Assembly (NCBI RefSeq): GCF_014636495.1
Contig: NZ_BMEM01000003.1
Coordinates: 62,001 to 126,000 of the forward strand
Source of the DNA: Ornithinimicrobium tianjinense
GTDB taxonomy: Bacteria; Actinomycetota; Actinomycetes; Actinomycetales; Dermatophilaceae
Reading direction: 5' to 3'
Length of the DNA stretch: 64,000 nucleotides
Shown here: positions 22,534-31,183 of the stretch, in pieces
Numbering within the stretch: the stretch's first letter is position 1
Layout of the letters: each line of letters starts with the position of its first letter
Notes under the pieces: model-generated
Told to the model about the DNA's origin: nothing
What the model saw: the letters and a program-made list of their open reading frames with translations, nothing else
The model's database searches: none
Program-made: the position numbers and the translations under genes

Positions 22534-23856
22534 ATGTCGCAGACCCGGTCGGACGGCGCCCGCAGCCGCGTCGTCGTGGACGTGCTCCACGACGCCTTCG
22601 GCGAGGCGATGAGGGGAGCGCCCGCGGCATACCGGACGAAGTTCCGCAGCATGGCGCACGACCCGCACTCCTTCTACCGGGGATCAGCGCCGCTCTTCTA
22701 CCGTGACGTCGTCCGGCTCGAGGCGCCGTGGGTCGACGAGCGCTCCTCGCGGATCTGGGTGCACGGTGACCTGCACGTCGAGAACTTCGGGACGTACCTC
22801 GACTCGGCCGGGCGCCTGGTCTTCGACGTGAACGACTTCGACGAGGCCTACGTCGGGCACTACACCTGGGACCTGCTGCGGTTCGCGACGTCGCTGGCGC
22901 TCCTGGGATGGCAGAAGGCGCTTCCGGACGAGGAGGTGAGCGGCCTGGTGCAGACCTACGTGCGCTCCTACCTTCGGCAGGTCAACCACTACCTCGACAC
23001 CCCGGACGACACCGAGTTCGCGCTGCGTCTCGACAACGCCAAGGGGGCGGTGCTCGGCGTCCTGCAGCAGGCCCGCGAGACGCGTCGCGTCGACCTGCTC
23101 GACTCGCTGACCGTCGTCGAGGACCACCGACGCGTGTTCACCGAGGGCGGCGGGAGGCGCCACCTCGGGAAGGACGAGCGCGCGAAGGTCCTCGACGCCT
23201 TCGATCGCTACCTCCCGTCGATCCCCGATGACAAGCGGAGCCGGATCCCGGTCTTCTACGACGTGCGCGACGTGGTGCTCACGCAGACGCACGGCATCGG
23301 CAGTGCCGGTCAGACGAGCTACAACCTGCTGCTGGAGGGCCACAGCCAGGCCCTCGAGAACGACGTCGTCGTGCAGATGAAGCAGGCGAGCGTGCCCGCG
23401 CTGAGCCGGTTCGTCGACAGCGAGGCGGTGGAGGGTGCGTTCGAGCACGAGGCGCACCGGACCGTGGTCAGCCAGCGGGCCCTCCAGGCCCACACCGACG
23501 CACTGCTCGGGCACACGACAGTCGACGGCGTCGGGTTCGTCGTCTCCGAGGTCTCGCCCTACGAGCTGGGTCTGCCGTGGGCCGACCTCACCGAGCCCGA
23601 GGAGATCGGCGTCGTCGTGCGGCAGCTCGGGCAGGCCACGGCCAAGATCCACTGCGCCTCCGACGAGGACAGCGAGCAGGACCTCGTGGACTTCCAGGTC
23701 GAGGAGGCTGTCGCGGCGTCGGTCGAGGGCGGGCGGACCGAGTTCATGGAGTGGGTGGCCGCGAGAGGTATGGAGTATGCCGCGCAGGTGCGCGCCGACC
23801 ACGCGCACTTCGTCGAGGCGTTCCGGGCGGGGCGGTTCGGTCTAGGCGCGGTGTGA
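22534..23856 (+). CDS. DUF2252 family protein (kinase-like fold)
   Basis: 440 aa. RIWVHGDLHVENFGTYLDSA near residue 70 and LVFDVNDFDEAYVGHYTWDL near 92 are the two DUF2252 signatures and look like the HxDxxxxN and D motifs of APH-type kinases. Residue order otherwise is family-specific: FRSMAHDPHSFYRGSAPLFY at the N-terminus and QVRADHAHFVEAFRAG at the end. No member has a well-established substrate that I can name. It converges with dnaB at a distance of 7 bp with no visible hairpin. Confidence 0.85.
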   Translation: MSQTRSDGARSRVVVDVLHDAFGEAMRGAPAAYRTKFRSMAHDPHSFYRGSAPLFYRDVVRLEAPWVDERSSRIWVHGDLHVENFGTYLDSAGRLVFDVNDFDEAYVGHYTWDLLRFATSLALLGWQKALPDEEVSGLVQTYVRSYLRQVNHYLDTPDDTEFALRLDNAKGAVLGVLQQARETRRVDLLDSLTVVEDHRRVFTEGGGRRHLGKDERAKVLDAFDRYLPSIPDDKRSRIPVFYDVRDVVLTQTHGIGSAGQTSYNLLLEGHSQALENDVVVQMKQASVPALSRFVDSEAVEGAFEHEAHRTVVSQRALQAHTDALLGHTTVDGVGFVVSEVSPYELGLPWADLTEPEEIGVVVRQLGQATAKIHCASDEDSEQDLVDFQVEEAVAASVEGGRTEFMEWVAARGMEYAAQVRADHAHFVEAFRAGRFGLGAV

Positions 23857-23863
23857 GTGATCG

Positions 23864-25234
23864 TCAGAAATTGCTCGCCATGTTGGTGAACCGGCTGTAG
23901 TGACCCTGGAACGCCACGACCACCGTGTCGGTCGGGCCGTTGCGGTGCTTGGCCACGATCACGTCCGCCTCGCCCTCGCGTGGTGACTCCCGCTCGTAGA
24001 GGGACTCCCGGTGCAGCAGGATGACCACGTCAGCATCTTGTTCGATCGAGCCCGACTCGCGAAGGTCGCTCATCTGCGGCTTCTTGTCCGTACGCTGCTC
24101 AGGACCACGGTTGAGCTGCGACAGCGCGATCAGCGGCACCTCGAGCTCCTTGGCCAGCAGCTTGAGCGCACGGGAGAACTCCGCGACCTCCTGCTGACGT
24201 GACTCGACGCGCTTGCCCGAGCTCATCAGCTGCAGGTAGTCGACGATCACCATCTTGAGGTTGTGCCGCTGCTTGAGGCGGCGGCACTTGGCGCGGATCT
24301 CCATCAGCGACATGTTGGGCGAGTCGTCGATGAACAGCGGCGCGTCGTGGATCCGCCCCTGCGTCTCCGCGAGCTTGGTCCAGTCGCGGTCGCGCATGTT
24401 GCCCTTGCGCATGTTCTGCAGCGGGATCTCCGACTCCGCCGACAGGAGGCGCATCGCGATCTCGGTGCGGCTCATCTCCAGGGAGAAGACGACGGTCGCC
24501 AGCTTGTGCTTGATGGCAGCCGCCCGAGCAACGTCTAAAGCGAAGGTGGATTTTCCCACGGCCGGCCTCGCCGCCACGATGATCATCTGCCCCGGGTGCA
24601 GGCCGTTCGTGAGCTCGTCGAGGTCGGTGAAGCCGGTGGGCACGCCCACCATCTCCCCCGTCGACGACGCGTTGTGCTCGATCTCGTCCGTCGCCGCCGG
24701 GATCAGGTCGCCCAGCGCGTGGTAGTCCTCGCCGCCGCGCTTGTCGGCCACGGCATACACCTCGGCCTGGGCCTGGTTGACGATCTCCTCGACGTCTCCC
24801 CCGCCGTAGCCGATCTGCACGATCCGCGTGCCCGCCTCCACGAGGCGCCGCAGCACGGCGCGCTCGGCCACGATCTCGGCGTAGTAGGCCGCGTTCGCGG
24901 CCGTCGGCACCTGGGCGATGAGCTGGTGCAGGTATGCCGTGCCACCCACCCTCGCGAGGTCACCGCGCTTGGTCAGCTCGTCCGAGACGGTGATGGCGTC
25001 GACGGGCTCGCCCCGGCCGAACAGGTCGACGATCGCCTCGTAGATGCGCTCGTGGGCCGGCCGGTAGAAGTCGACCGGCTTGACGACCTCCGAGCACTCC
25101 CCGATCGCGTCCTTGGACAGCAGCATCGCGCCGAGCGCGCTCTGCTCCGCGGCGACGTCCTGCGGCGGCAGACGCTCCTCGGGCGGGGTCCCCGAGCCCC
25201 CGCCGTACGCCTGCTCGAGCTCGCTCAGCGACAT
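23864..25234 (-). CDS. dnaB: Replicative DNA helicase DnaB
   Basis: 456 aa, no intein. The N-terminal primase-binding domain starts LPPQDVAAEQSALGAMLLSK. The RecA-like motor has Walker A in ARPAVGKSTFALDVA (about residue 218), Walker B in MVIVDYLQLM (about 325) and the arginine-finger region IALSQLNRGPEQR. It unwinds the fork 5' to 3' as a hexamer. GGAGGGTGC before the ATG is a clear ribosome site. In many actinobacteria dnaB follows rplI; here an antiporter operon and other genes lie between them. DnaA-box-like 9-mers cluster in the upstream 300 bp. Confidence 0.97.
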   Translation of the reverse strand: MSLSELEQAYGGGSGTPPEERLPPQDVAAEQSALGAMLLSKDAIGECSEVVKPVDFYRPAHERIYEAIVDLFGRGEPVDAITVSDELTKRGDLARVGGTAYLHQLIAQVPTAANAAYYAEIVAERAVLRRLVEAGTRIVQIGYGGGDVEEIVNQAQAEVYAVADKRGGEDYHALGDLIPAATDEIEHNASSTGEMVGVPTGFTDLDELTNGLHPGQMIIVAARPAVGKSTFALDVARAAAIKHKLATVVFSLEMSRTEIAMRLLSAESEIPLQNMRKGNMRDRDWTKLAETQGRIHDAPLFIDDSPNMSLMEIRAKCRRLKQRHNLKMVIVDYLQLMSSGKRVESRQQEVAEFSRALKLLAKELEVPLIALSQLNRGPEQRTDKKPQMSDLRESGSIEQDADVVILLHRESLYERESPREGEADVIVAKHRNGPTDTVVVAFQGHYSRFTNMASNF

Positions 25235-25560
25235 GCACCCTCCAGCTTGCTCGACCGACCCGAACCGACGAGGCCAAGACCATCACGGACCACCGACACA
25301 CCTCTGTGCGACCCCCCGAGGAAGGCGTGAAGACATGTCATCCGCGACACCGTACGTCCGCTGCCCCCGCAGCTCAACGTGCCCTGTGGACGAGGTGTGC
25401 ACAACGTGTGGAGGCGTCGTGGACCGGGTGGCCACTGCCGGTGGACAGCTGTCGACAGCCCTGTGGACGACGGACCAATTTCCTCGACGTCAGCCGGGCT
25501 GACCTGCGCCGACACCACCCACAGCCTGTGGAGAAAAACTTCTTTGGCAGACTCTGCCCG
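25235..25560. promoter_or_regulatory. Intergenic region with a cluster of DnaA-box-like 9-mers
   Basis: This 326-bp gap between divergent dnaB and the MATE gene holds no ORF I would accept. It contains, all in one orientation, TGTGGACGA (25385-25393 and 25462-25470), TGTGCACAA (25396-25404) and TGTGGAGAA (25527-25535), each one mismatch from TGTGGACAA, the complement of the high-G+C DnaA box TTGTCCACA. A weaker TGTGGAGGC lies at 25407. There is no A+T-rich unwinding element and dnaA/dnaN are not adjacent, so it is not an obvious oriC. DnaA could bind here to control dnaB or to be titrated. Confidence 0.5.
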
Positions 25561-26910
25561 GTGACCACACCTCCGCCTCCCGCGCCCCGACCCGGCCCGG
25601 AGATGCGGCGTGAGGTGCTCCGCCTCGCGGTCCCCGCCTTCCTTGCCCTGGTGGCCGAGCCGCTCTTCCTCCTCGCCGACTCGGCGATCGTCGGCTTCCT
25701 CGGCACCACCTCTCTCGCGGGCCTCGGTGTCGCCAGCGCGGTGCTGCTCACGGCGGTCAACATCTTCGTCTTCCTGGCCTACGGCACCACGGCCGTGGTC
25801 GCCCGCCGCCTCGGGGCCGGTGACCAGGCCGGCGCCCTCTCGGCGGGTGTCGACGGCCTGTGGCTGTCCCTCGTCCTCGGCTTCCTCGCAGCCGTCGGCG
25901 TCGCCCTCTGGGCGCACCCGCTCGTCGAGGTCTTCGGCGCGACGCCCGGGGCGACCACCGAGGCGGTGACGTACCTGCGGGTCTCGACCCTCGGCATACC
26001 TCCGATGCTGGTCGTCCTGGCCGCCACCGGGGTGCTCCGAGGACTGCAGGACACCCGCACGCCGCTCGTCGCGGCGGTCGTCGGCTTCACCGCCAACGCG
26101 GCCCTCTCCCTCCTGCTCGTCCACGGCGTCGGCCTCGGCATCGCGGGGGCGGCGTGGGGCACGGTCATCGCGCAGTCCGGTATGGCGATCGCGCTCGTCC
26201 TGGTCGTGCTGGGCGGCGCCCGCGGGCTGGGCGCCTCGCTGCGCTTCCATGCGGCCGGCGTGCTGCGCGCCGCGCTCGGCGGCGTCCCGCTGCTGGTGCG
26301 CACCCTGTCGCTGCGCGCGGTGCTGCTGCTCACCACGTGGGTCGCGGCCGGTCTGGGGGTGGCCGAGCTCGCGGCCCACCAGGTCGCGATGACGGTGTGG
26401 AGCGCGCTGGCCTTCGCACTCGACGCGCTGGCGATCGCGGCCCAGGCGCTCACCGGTCGCTCGCTCGGGGCGGGAGACGTCGCCGGGACCAGGGCGGTGA
26501 CCTGGATGATGGTCCGCTGGGGCGTGTGGTTCGGCCTGGCGCTGGGTGCGCTGATCGTCGCGCTGCACCGGGTGCTGCCCTACGGCTTCACCACCGACGC
26601 CGAGGTCCGGGCGGCCCTGGCGGCGGCCCTGCTCGTCGTCGCGGTGGGGCAGCCGGTGTCCGGGGTGGCGTTCGTGCTCGACGGCGTGCTCATCGGCGCT
26701 GGGGACGCCCGCTGGCTGGCGGTGGCGCAGACCCTGTTCCTGCTCGCCTACCTGCCGATGGTGCTCGGCGTCTGGTCCTCCGGCGTGGTCGGTGTCGCGG
26801 GGCTGGTGTGGCTGTGGGTGGCGTTCACCGGGTTCATGGCCGTGCGCGCGGCCGGCCTGCTGTGGCGGGCCCGGGGCGACGCCTGGCTGGTCACCGGCGC
26901 GGGCCGCTGA
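25561..26910 (+). CDS. MATE family efflux transporter (DinF-like)
   Basis: 449 aa from a GTG at 25561. About twelve hydrophobic segments are visible, in two halves of six. LFLLADSAIVGFLGTTSLAG in the first half and LAAHQVAMTVWSALAFALDA in the second are the MATE signatures. It sits in the membrane and should export cationic compounds in exchange for H+ or Na+. A longer in-frame extension to 25306 would swallow the DnaA-box cluster and has no membrane or signal character, so it is rejected. One Ile codon at 25996 is ATA, inside a GGCATACC motif. Confidence 0.88.
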   Translation: MTTPPPPAPRPGPEMRREVLRLAVPAFLALVAEPLFLLADSAIVGFLGTTSLAGLGVASAVLLTAVNIFVFLAYGTTAVVARRLGAGDQAGALSAGVDGLWLSLVLGFLAAVGVALWAHPLVEVFGATPGATTEAVTYLRVSTLGIPPMLVVLAATGVLRGLQDTRTPLVAAVVGFTANAALSLLLVHGVGLGIAGAAWGTVIAQSGMAIALVLVVLGGARGLGASLRFHAAGVLRAALGGVPLLVRTLSLRAVLLLTTWVAAGLGVAELAAHQVAMTVWSALAFALDALAIAAQALTGRSLGAGDVAGTRAVTWMMVRWGVWFGLALGALIVALHRVLPYGFTTDAEVRAALAAALLVVAVGQPVSGVAFVLDGVLIGAGDARWLAVAQTLFLLAYLPMVLGVWSSGVVGVAGLVWLWVAFTGFMAVRAAGLLWRARGDAWLVTGAGR

Positions 26911-26930
26911 CGCACATGCCCCGCGAGTGC

Positions 26931-26936
26931 GACGAT
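26931..26936 (+). promoter_or_regulatory. -10-like GACGAT, 6 nt before the GTG at 26943
   Basis: GACGAT, CACCGG, GTG. It fits the local leaderless layout but matches only part of TANNNT. Confidence 0.35.
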
Positions 26937-26942
26937 CACCGG

Positions 26943-27476
26943 GTGAGCCAGCCCGAATCCCCCGCCGCCGCCCTCCGCGCCCGCCAGCGTCCCCTCAAGG
27001 ATCGTTACCAGCAGGATCCCGCCTCCGCCCTGACGCCGAGCACCGCCACGGCGAGGGTGGACCAGGCCGCCCTCACCGCGACGGTGGCGACCTCGGCCGG
27101 TGACGTCGTGGCCGGGCTGCACCCGGCGACCGGCGGGGACGGCACGCAGGCCTGCTCCGGCGACATCCTCCTCCAGGCGCTCGTGGCGTGCGCCGGCGTC
27201 ACCCTCTCGTCCGTCGCGACCGCCATGGGGATCGAGCTGCGCCTCGCGACGGTCACGGCGAACGGCACATGGGACGCGCGCGGCACACTGGGCGTCGACC
27301 GGGACGCACCCGTCGGGCTGACCGGCGTCGACCTGGTCTTCGACCTCGACACGGACGCTGCGCCCGACAAGGTCGACCGGCTCCTCGAGCTGACGGAGCG
27401 CTACTGCGTCGTGGCCCGCACCCTCGCCGAGCCGCCCGCCCTCACGGTCAGAAGGTCGACTCCAGCAGCCCCTTGA
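26943..27476 (+). CDS. OsmC family protein
   Basis: 177 aa from a GTG. GGDGTQACSGDILLQALVACAGVTLSSV near residue 62 holds the conserved OsmC/Ohr Cys region: the second Cys is in LVACAGVTL and the first in TQACSGD, although the first is placed slightly differently from classical peroxidases. TERYCVVARTLAEPPALTV is the usual C-terminal strand. Members reduce organic hydroperoxides, but this branch lacks a confirmed substrate. Its 3' end overlaps the convergent SRPBCC gene by 29 bp. Confidence 0.75.
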   Translation: MSQPESPAAALRARQRPLKDRYQQDPASALTPSTATARVDQAALTATVATSAGDVVAGLHPATGGDGTQACSGDILLQALVACAGVTLSSVATAMGIELRLATVTANGTWDARGTLGVDRDAPVGLTGVDLVFDLDTDAAPDKVDRLLELTERYCVVARTLAEPPALTVRRSTPAAP

Positions 27477-27843
27477 GCTGGTCCAGGTCGGCCTCGACGC
27501 GTGCGCAGTCGCGCTCGAAGTCCTCGTCGGTGAGGTCGAGCTGGCGCACCGTGAAGACGACCTCAGCGCCGTGCGGGTGGCTCAGCACCCGGAAGTGGTT
27601 GGTCACCGTCTGTCCCGAGGGCAGGGTCACGTCGTGGTCGAGCACCCCGAGGTCGTTGTCCGGCACGAACACGACCCGGACCTGACCCATCGGCGACTCC
27701 ACGAGGAGCGCCTCCCCCTCCTGGACGATGTCGCCGGCCGCCAGGCCCGCCGCCCAGGCCGGCAGGTTGGCCGGGTTGGAGGCGAACTCGTAGACCTCAC
27801 GTGGGCTCTCGGCGATCTCCCGGCTGAGGTGGCGGCTGCGCAT
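27448..27843 (-). CDS. SRPBCC family protein
   Basis: 131 aa. SREIAESPREVYEFASNPAN, then LPAWAAGLA and VEADLDQLKGLLEST at the end show the helix-grip fold (polyketide cyclase/START-like). The ligand is unknown. ATG at 27843; GACGCT lies six bases upstream as a possible -10 (27850-27855). It is the third protein of this wide fold in the window, after 12890-13390, but the two sequences are not close. Confidence 0.72.
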   Translation of the reverse strand: MRSRHLSREIAESPREVYEFASNPANLPAWAAGLAAGDIVQEGEALLVESPMGQVRVVFVPDNDLGVLDHDVTLPSGQTVTNHFRVLSHPHGAEVVFTVRQLDLTDEDFERDCARVEADLDQLKGLLESTF

Positions 27844-27868
27844 GCCAGCAGCGTCCCACAGATGGGCT

Positions 27869-27933
27869 GCGACGGGCAGGTGTGGCGACGGGCAAGGTGA
27901 GGCGACGGGCAGGTCAGGCGACGGTGGCGTCAG
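27869..27933. repeat. Four 16-17-bp direct repeats of a GCGACGGGCAGGT unit
   Basis: Units start at 27869, 27885, 27902 and 27918 (the last is diverged). The array fills the gap between the SRPBCC start and the end of mrpG at 27930. It probably arose by slippage; no function is visible. Confidence 0.6.
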
Positions 27934-28274
27934 GCCTCCGGCCTGCGGTGCCGCCGCCCGAGGTGGATGTCTGCCGGGGCGACCTGCCCGGTCCGGAACC
28001 CCGCGCGGCCGACCATGTGCGCGCCGGCGGGGATCGTGAGCAGCTGGAAGAGGGCGATGAGGAGCAGCATCCCGACGTCGAGGCCGCTGCGGGTGCGCAG
28101 TCCGACGCCGAGGATCACGAGGAGCACCCCGAGCACCTGCGGCTTGGTGCCGGCGTGCATCCGGGTCAGCAGGTCGGGGAAGCGCAGCAGGCCGATCGAG
28201 GCGGCCAGGCACAGCAGCGCCCCGAGGAAAAGGCACACCAGCCCCAGGAGGTCAGCGACGTCGGTCCAGCTCAT
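27930..28274 (-). CDS. mrpG: Na+/H+ antiporter subunit G
   Basis: 114 aa, last gene of the Mrp operon. Three membrane helices are visible (LLGLVCLFLGALLCLAASIG; VLGVLLVILGVGL; GMLLLIALFQLLTIPAGAHM), and LRFPDLLTRMHAGTKPQVLG is the MrpG signature. Part of the multi-subunit Na+/H+ antiporter in the plasma membrane. Start overlaps the mrpF stop by four bases. Confidence 0.92.
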   Translation of the reverse strand: MSWTDVADLLGLVCLFLGALLCLAASIGLLRFPDLLTRMHAGTKPQVLGVLLVILGVGLRTRSGLDVGMLLLIALFQLLTIPAGAHMVGRAGFRTGQVAPADIHLGRRHRRPEA

Positions 28275-28591
28275 CGGCCCGTCCCGTCCTCGTCGTAGGG
28301 CGCGGAGGCGTCGGGGTCGCGGTCCCGGGCCACGAAGCGGGCCACGGCCACCGACCCCATGAAACCCACCAGGGAGAGCGAGATGAGCAGCGGCAGCGCG
28401 GCAGACCCGCTCGACAGGGCGGCGTGGGCCCCGAGCGCGCAGAGCACGATCGAGACGAGCACGTCGCTGGCGACGACCCGGTCGAGCACGCTCGGACCGA
28501 TCGTGATGCGCGCCAGGGTGAGCAGCGCGGAGGTCGCGAGCAGCATCCCGACGGCCCAGGACAGGACCACCTCGAGCTGGTCCAGGCTCAT
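28271..28591 (-). CDS. mrpF: Na+/H+ antiporter subunit F
   Basis: 106 aa. Three membrane helices and the LARITIGPSVLDRVVASDVL signature of MrpF. The ATG at 28591 shares four bases with the mrpE stop. The tail is Asp-rich and cytosolic. Confidence 0.92.
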   Translation of the reverse strand: MSLDQLEVVLSWAVGMLLATSALLTLARITIGPSVLDRVVASDVLVSIVLCALGAHAALSSGSAALPLLISLSLVGFMGSVAVARFVARDRDPDASAPYDEDGTGR

Positions 28592-29145
28592 TCGTCCACC
28601 GTCCCCTCGTCGCGGCCTCGCCGCGGGTCGAGCTGACCGGCGGGGTCCGGGTGCAGCGCGCGCAGGACCCGGGCCTCCTGCCCGAGGACCCGCCAGCGCA
28701 CCTGCTGCGCCTGCCGCGGCGTGGTGACGCCCAGCGCGTGCAACGTCAGCAGCCGCTCCCCCGGATCCAGGTCGATGACCACCGTGCCGGGCACGAGCGC
28801 CACCATCTCCGCCGTCATCGTCTGCAGCAGCTCGTCGTCGCCGGCCAGCTCGATGTCGAGGACGACACCGCGCACCGGCGGCCCCGGCCGCACCGCCAGC
28901 CAGGCCACGTGGAAGGAGGACACCACGACGTCGAGGAGGAAGCGCAGGACGAGCACCGCCAGCGGCCACGGCCGTGGCCGCAACGCGATCGTCACCCGCG
29001 GCAGCGGGAAGGCCAGCAGGATCAGCACGGCCACCACCAGACCGCCGACGATCGTCAGCGGGGAGAAGCTGCCCCACAGCAGCACCCACACGAGGGTGAG
29101 CCAGAGCACCCCGGGCAGGGAGACCCGGCGTCCGGCGGCGGTCAC
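28588..29145 (-). CDS. mrpE: Na+/H+ antiporter subunit E
   Basis: 185 aa from a GTG at 29145 that shares GTGA with the mrpD stop. Two N-terminal membrane helices (LTLVWVLLWGSFSPLTIVGG; VVAVLILLAFPL) are followed by a cytosolic domain with MTAEMVALVPGTVVIDLDPG, typical of MrpE. A far longer reading to 30492 is antiphase to mrpD and rejected. Confidence 0.9.
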   Translation of the reverse strand: MTAAGRRVSLPGVLWLTLVWVLLWGSFSPLTIVGGLVVAVLILLAFPLPRVTIALRPRPWPLAVLVLRFLLDVVVSSFHVAWLAVRPGPPVRGVVLDIELAGDDELLQTMTAEMVALVPGTVVIDLDPGERLLTLHALGVTTPRQAQQVRWRVLGQEARVLRALHPDPAGQLDPRRGRDEGTVDE

Positions 29146-30692
29146 GGCATACCTCCCTGGAGGACGGCCACCACGTAGGGCTCCCGCAGGGCGAGGTCGA
29201 CCGCCGCCCGGGTCGTCACGTCGTAGAGCGGCCCGGCAGCGAGGGTGATCCCCACCCCGACGACGACGATGGCGATGGTCGGGACGAGCACGCCCAGCCC
29301 GAGCGCCTCGTGGTGCCCGCCCCGCAGCGGCCCCTGCCCGGTGATGCCCTCCGGGTTCTCCGACCAGAAGGCGCGCCCCCAGACCCGGGCGACGGCATAC
29401 AGGGTCAGCAGGGAGGTCAGGACGGAGGCGCCGACCACGGTCAGCGGCAGCCAGCCCCCCTCCGCGACGCCCGCCTGGACGAGTCCGACCTTGCCGAGGA
29501 AGCCGCTGAACGGCGGGATGCCCGCGAGGTTCATGGCCGGGATGAAGAAGAGCACACCGACGATCGGCGAGATGCGCGCGAGGTCGCCGAGCCGGGCGGT
29601 GTCGGTCGAGCCGCCGACCCGCTCCACGAGACCCGTGACGAGGAACAGGGTGGTCTGCACGAGGATGTGGTGCAACGTGTAGAAGATCGCCGCGGCGAGC
29701 CCGGCCGTGCTGCCGACGGCGATGCCGAAGAGCATGAAGCCGATGTGGCTGACGAGCGTGTAGGACAGCATCCGCTTGATGTCGTCCTGGGCGATGGCGC
29801 CGAGGATGCCGAAGATCATGGTCAGCAGCGCCGCCCACAGCAGCAGGTCGTCGAAGCGCGAGTGCGGGAAGAGCAGCGTCTGGGTCCGGATGATGGCGTA
29901 GATGCCGACCTTGGTGAGCAGGCCGGCGAAGACCGCCGTGACCGGCGCGGGCGCGGTCGGGTAGGAGTCCGGCAGCCACCCCGACATCGGGAAGACCGCC
30001 GCCTTGACGGCGAAGCCGATGAGCAGCAGCAGGTGCAGCAGACCGACCGTGCCCGGGTCGATGTCGCCAAGCCGCTGGGAGAGCAGGGCCAGGTTGACGG
30101 TGCCGGTGCTGGCGTAGACCAGCCCGATCGAGACCAGGAAGATCATCGAGGACAGCAGACTGACCAGGACGTATGTCGTGCCTGCCCGGACCCGCTCGGG
30201 CGTGCCGCCGAGGGTGAGGAGCACGAAGCTCGCGGCCAGCAGCATCTCGAAGCCGACGTAGAGGTGGAACAGGTCCCCGGAGATGAACGTCGTCGTGACA
30301 CCCGCGGCGAGGACGAGGATCGAGGGGTGGAAGACCGGCAGCGGCGAGTGCCCGTCGCTCTCGTCGTCGAAGCTGCTCTGCCCCTGGCCGATCGAGTAGC
30401 CCAGGACCGCCATCGTCACCGTCGTGGACACGATGACCATGAGCGCGGCGAGGCGGTCGACGACCAGGACCACGCCCTCCCACGGCAGCCACCCGCCGAC
30501 GAGCATGACCTGCGGCCCGATCCGGTCGGCCGCGACGAGCAGGACCGCGGCGGCCACGAGCATCGCGCCGAGCACGGTGAGGCTGACCGCGCGCTGGATC
30601 GCCGTGCGGCCCGCCGCCGCCAGTGTCAGGCCGGCCCCGATGAGCGGGAGCACCACGAGCAGCGGGACGACCCAGGAGTATGCCGAGATCAC
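29142..30692 (-). CDS. mrpD: Na+/H+ antiporter subunit D
   Basis: 516 aa, a proton-translocating subunit homologous to NuoN/NuoM. About fourteen helices; LIGFAVKAAVFPMSGWLPDS carries the conserved Lys and the PxxxWLP motif, and FVGFEMLLAASFVLL-like text near residue 130 holds the conserved Glu helix (YVGFEMLLAASFVLLTLGG). Overlaps mrpC by four bases. Confidence 0.95.
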   Translation of the reverse strand: MISAYSWVVPLLVVLPLIGAGLTLAAAGRTAIQRAVSLTVLGAMLVAAAVLLVAADRIGPQVMLVGGWLPWEGVVLVVDRLAALMVIVSTTVTMAVLGYSIGQGQSSFDDESDGHSPLPVFHPSILVLAAGVTTTFISGDLFHLYVGFEMLLAASFVLLTLGGTPERVRAGTTYVLVSLLSSMIFLVSIGLVYASTGTVNLALLSQRLGDIDPGTVGLLHLLLLIGFAVKAAVFPMSGWLPDSYPTAPAPVTAVFAGLLTKVGIYAIIRTQTLLFPHSRFDDLLLWAALLTMIFGILGAIAQDDIKRMLSYTLVSHIGFMLFGIAVGSTAGLAAAIFYTLHHILVQTTLFLVTGLVERVGGSTDTARLGDLARISPIVGVLFFIPAMNLAGIPPFSGFLGKVGLVQAGVAEGGWLPLTVVGASVLTSLLTLYAVARVWGRAFWSENPEGITGQGPLRGGHHEALGLGVLVPTIAIVVVGVGITLAAGPLYDVTTRAAVDLALREPYVVAVLQGGMP

Positions 30693-31183
30693 CGCCCGAC
30701 CCCCTTCTCGTGCTCCTCCGGCGGCGGGGGCGCCACCTCCTCGTGGAAGCGGCTCTCGGTGCGCGCGCCCTCGGCCTGGATCGCCTCGGCGGTCTCCCTC
30801 GCGGTCGGGACGGAGCCGAGGTTGTCGGTCTCGGCCAACTCCAGGATGCGGCGGGACTCGGCGTCGTCGCGGACGAGGTCGAGGCCGTCCAGCTGACGGC
30901 TGCGGTGGGCCAGGGCCAGCACGAACGCCGTCATCCCCAGGGTGATGACGATGGCGGTGAGGACGAGCGCCTGCGGCACCGGGTCGGCCATCACTCCCTC
31001 GGAGTGCCCGACGATCGGGGGCTGCCCGGCGGGACCGGAACCCACGATGAACAGCAGGTTGATGCCGTTGCCCATGAGCAGGAAGCCCATCAGCGCCCGG
31101 ACCAGGGAGCGCGAGAGGAACAGGTAGACGCCGGTGCCGATGAGCGTGCAGGCGACCAGCAGCAGGGTCAGGTTGGGGCTCAC
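30689..31183 (-). CDS. mrpC: Na+/H+ antiporter subunit C
   Basis: 164 aa, a NuoK homologue. Three helices with VRALMGFLLMGNGINLLFIV and PVPQALVLTAIVITLGMTAF (the conserved PxPQALVLTAIVI block). The C-terminal 50 residues are a charged cytosolic tail longer than in the shortest family members. Start overlaps the mrpA stop by four bases. Confidence 0.95.
   Translation of the reverse strand: MSPNLTLLLVACTLIGTGVYLFLSRSLVRALMGFLLMGNGINLLFIVGSGPAGQPPIVGHSEGVMADPVPQALVLTAIVITLGMTAFVLALAHRSRQLDGLDLVRDDAESRRILELAETDNLGSVPTARETAEAIQAEGARTESRFHEEVAPPPPEEHEKGVGR

Noticed and set aside
21133-22668. 511-codon version of the histidine phosphatase
   Set aside because: The upstream part is antisense to two genes with good starts and has no homology; ATG at 21906 gives the usual length.
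25235-25560. Chromosomal origin oriC
   Set aside because: DnaA-like boxes are present, but there is no A+T-rich unwinding element and dnaA/dnaN are not next to it.
25306-25560. N-terminal extension of the MATE transporter
   Set aside because: It would cover the DnaA-box cluster, has no membrane or signal character, and GTG at 25561 gives the normal family length.
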